DNA of 6,288 bases from Prevotellaceae bacterium UBA1075 (GTDB taxonomy: Bacteria > Bacteroidota > Bacteroidia > Bacteroidales > Bacteroidaceae). Below the pieces are notes generated by a model, which was not told the origin of the DNA, did not search any database, and was given only the letters and a program-made list of their open reading frames with translations. The stretch spans positions 32,533 through 38,820 of the forward strand of contig DCCS01000008.1 in the NCBI GenBank assembly GCA_002316015.1, written 5' to 3'. The number at the start of each line of letters is the position of its first letter. The first letter of the stretch is position 1. A program made the translations under genes and the position numbers. Of the stretch, positions 5,015 through 6,288 are shown piece by piece.

Positions 5015-5983
5015 CTAGCAAGAGAGAACCCCCGTCCCGGCAAGGCACATGGTCACCCTGCTCCCTCTTGGCACATTTTTAGCGTGCAGCCCGTTTAATT
5101 TCTCCTTGGAAAGTCCGGTCAATCCTGAGACTTCCTCGACGGAGAGACCCTTCTGGAGCATTTTACGCGCTATAGACATAACTCCCTCTGTCCGTCCAAT
5201 CTCAATTCCTTCTGCACGACCCTCGGCACGACCCTCGGCCAATCCTTCCAGTCTGACATTCCCCAACACGTCATTCTGGATCATGATGGCATTAAGATGC
5301 TCGTCATAGGCATAACGCTCGGCATCGGACATGGAATAATACTTCAACTTTTCCCTGGCCTCCCGCAAGCCTGGGGCACTCGTGCCGGAATCTATGACAC
5401 CTGTCTTCAGGTAACTGACCCATTCCTCCAGAGGAGACTTGGCTACAGAGTCAAACTCATTGACCCTTACGAGAATATAGGTGGGGAATATCTCCGATGG
5501 GGATTTCCGCACGATGGTGTCCTTCTCTTTGGCACTGACTACAAGGTTGTCGTGTGTGTGCATACCCACGAAGTTGTTCTGCCCCACATAGACATAGTCA
5601 GACCCCTTTCCCAAGTCGAAGTACAGGATGCTTATTGAATACACCTTCTTCACCTCGCTGTAACTGTTGCCCAGGTTGATGTGCTCGGTGATGGCCTTGG
5701 CCACGCCATAAAGCACACGCTCCAGATAGTAGAGTTCGCTCGTGTTCTGTATCTCCACGATGATAATCTCCCCTTTGCTGTTCCTGGCCTTGATATCCAC
5801 TCGGTTGAACTTGTCATCCTGCGTTTGCTGATTTCCCTCACCCTCCAATATCTCGACAATCTTGATGGGTTCGTTCAGAAACACGGTGAGAAACCCCTCA
5901 AGCACGCCAAAGTTGGCCTTTTGACGGAGCAAGCGCTTGATTGCCCAGTCAAAGCGGATATACCTGTCTCTCAGTTCTGCCAT
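5015..5983 (-). CDS. Rpn family recombination-promoting nuclease / PD-(D/E)XK 'putative transposase'
   Basis: The 322-residue protein has the N-terminal PD-(D/E)XK nuclease fold of the Rpn / PDDEXK_2 family. MAELRDRYIRFDWAIKRLL is a typical opening. The catalytic set is D63 (NRVDIKA) and E77 with Q79 (IIIVEIQ), the D...E-x-Q form usual in this family, so activity should be intact. The variable C-terminal region carries an AEGR repeat (249-259) and a helix-turn-helix-like tail ARKMLQKGLSVEEVSGLTGLSKEKL (272-296). Rpn proteins are metal-dependent DNA endonucleases, described in E. coli as promoting recombination and, later, as phage-defence toxins inhibited by a separately translated C-terminal fragment. 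Internal ATG codons at 5332 and 5284 (M218, M234) could start such a fragment here; this is inference. About 25 residues after 297 are unusual and may reflect a lost earlier stop. There is no clear Shine-Dalgarno or own promoter. It starts 54 bp after the upstream Rpn-like gene, so co-transcription is likely. Confidence 0.85.
   Translation of the reverse strand: MAELRDRYIRFDWAIKRLLRQKANFGVLEGFLTVFLNEPIKIVEILEGEGNQQTQDDKFNRVDIKARNSKGEIIIVEIQNTSELYYLERVLYGVAKAITEHINLGNSYSEVKKVYSISILYFDLGKGSDYVYVGQNNFVGMHTHDNLVVSAKEKDTIVRKSPSEIFPTYILVRVNEFDSVAKSPLEEWVSYLKTGVIDSGTSAPGLREAREKLKYYSMSDAERYAYDEHLNAIMIQNDVLGNVRLEGLAEGRAEGRAEGIEIGRTEGVMSIARKMLQKGLSVEEVSGLTGLSKEKLNGLHAKNVPRGSRVTMCLAGTGVLSC
5207..5239 (-). 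repeat. 12-bp tandem repeat encoding AEGR units in the Rpn gene
   Basis: The 12-mer acgaccctcggc occurs twice without change (5216-5227 and 5228-5239), with a degenerate partial copy next to it. It encodes AEGRAEGRAEG (residues 249-259). The period keeps frame, so copy-number change would lengthen or shorten the C-terminal helix by four residues. Confidence 0.75.
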
Positions 5984-6037
5984 GTTGATGATTTTGAATG
6001 TTTACACTCTTCCACCCTCACTCCAGTGCCGCAGTTG

Positions 6038-6288
6038 TCACTCTCCTTCCTCGACCAGCCGGTCAACAGGAAGCCCGGTCATTTCCGAAACACGCTCCAC
6101 GGCAACACCCGCTTTCACCAGAGCCTTGGCCGAAGCGAGCAACGCGTTGTCTTTTGCCATAAGTTGGGCATCCTTCTGTTCCAACTGGGCATCCTTCTGT
6201 TCCAGCTGGGCATCCTTCTGCTCCAACTGGGCATCCTTCTGCTCCAACTGGGCATCCTTCTGCTCCAACTGGGCATCCTTCTGTTCCA
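6038..6288 (-). CDS. C-terminal part of a second Rpn-like protein (5' end beyond the window)
   Basis: Only the last 82 full codons are visible; the frame is open to the window edge and the true start lies outside. The visible part begins with six copies of the heptad EQKDAQL, the last shading into MAKDNAL. It ends with ASAKALVKAGVAVERVSEMTGLPVDRLVEEGE. That tail aligns with the tail of the neighbouring Rpn protein: a short helix, a G-V/L-x-V-E-x-V-S-x-x-T-G-L-x-x-x-x-L pattern, then the end. A member of the Rpn / PDDEXK transposase family is therefore likely, though no nuclease motif is visible. A leucine every seventh residue suggests one long helix that could dimerise, but with only one strongly hydrophobic position per heptad it would be a weak coiled coil. 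A start inside the repeat (a TTG at 6268 is in frame) is not credible as the gene start. Confidence 0.65.
   Translation of the reverse strand, partial: EQKDAQLEQKDAQLEQKDAQLEQKDAQLEQKDAQLEQKDAQLMAKDNALLASAKALVKAGVAVERVSEMTGLPVDRLVEEGE
6161..6288 (-). repeat. 21-bp tandem repeat encoding EQKDAQL heptads
   Basis: Six consecutive 21-bp units (6161-6181, 6182-6202, 6203-6223, 6224-6244, 6245-6265, 6266-6286) continue past the window edge. Apart from the edge unit, they differ only at synonymous positions (GAA/GAG, TTG/CTG). Such near-identity indicates recent expansion or homogenisation by slippage. The period is a multiple of three, so length change preserves frame. Confidence 0.93.

Noticed and set aside
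5015..5983. Insertion sequence with terminal repeats around the 'putative transposase' gene
   Set aside because: No terminal inverted repeats or target-site duplication were seen. The family name is historical; the protein is an Rpn-type nuclease rather than a DDE transposase.

Overview
The window looks like chromosomal DNA from a fairly GC-rich Bacteroidales bacterium, possibly Prevotellaceae-like. Three lines of evidence point there. Near-consensus Bacteroidetes promoters (-7 box TAnnTTTG) lie upstream of three genes. The gene set fits: an exported GH130 enzyme, a secreted TlpA-like thioredoxin and Rpn/PD-(D/E)XK 'putative transposase' proteins. Most genes have A-rich leaders and lack a Shine-Dalgarno sequence. 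The genus is inference; no rRNA or other marker gene is present.

Layout. 1-215 is non-coding and holds a C10 homopolymer in the loop of a small inverted repeat. 216-1388 (-) is an exported GH130 mannoside-active enzyme with its own promoter. 1594-2031 (-) and 2406-2849 (-) are two tandem Hsp20 small heat-shock protein genes, about 80% identical. Each has a strong intrinsic terminator, a GGAGG ribosome-binding site and a roughly 200-nt upstream region whose conserved blocks sit at almost the same distance from both start codons. 3263-3814 (-) is a periplasmic TlpA/thioredoxin-fold protein. 3815-4419 is a 605-bp divergent intergenic region with a dense cluster of nested palindromes at 4107-4182. 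4420-4974 (+) is an O6-methylguanine-DNA methyltransferase. 5015-5983 (-) is a full-length Rpn-family nuclease, and 6038 to the window edge (-) is the C-terminal part of a second protein with a similar tail, carrying a 21-bp/7-residue tandem repeat.

Function. The genes do not form one operon. Terminators and promoters split the left part into separate minus-strand units: tlpA-like, hsp20-2, hsp20-1, GH130. Three genes relate to stress or repair: two protein-aggregation chaperones and alkylated-DNA repair. The thioredoxin-like protein handles thiols in the cell envelope. The right end is a tandem of Rpn-type genes. This family is reported elsewhere to act as phage-defence toxin-antitoxin genes with an antitoxin encoded inside the gene, and both tails here show the short in-frame repeats typical of its variable C-terminus. 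The most interesting points are this Rpn pair, the conserved non-coding blocks of the duplicated hsp20 genes, and the palindrome cluster upstream of the methyltransferase.
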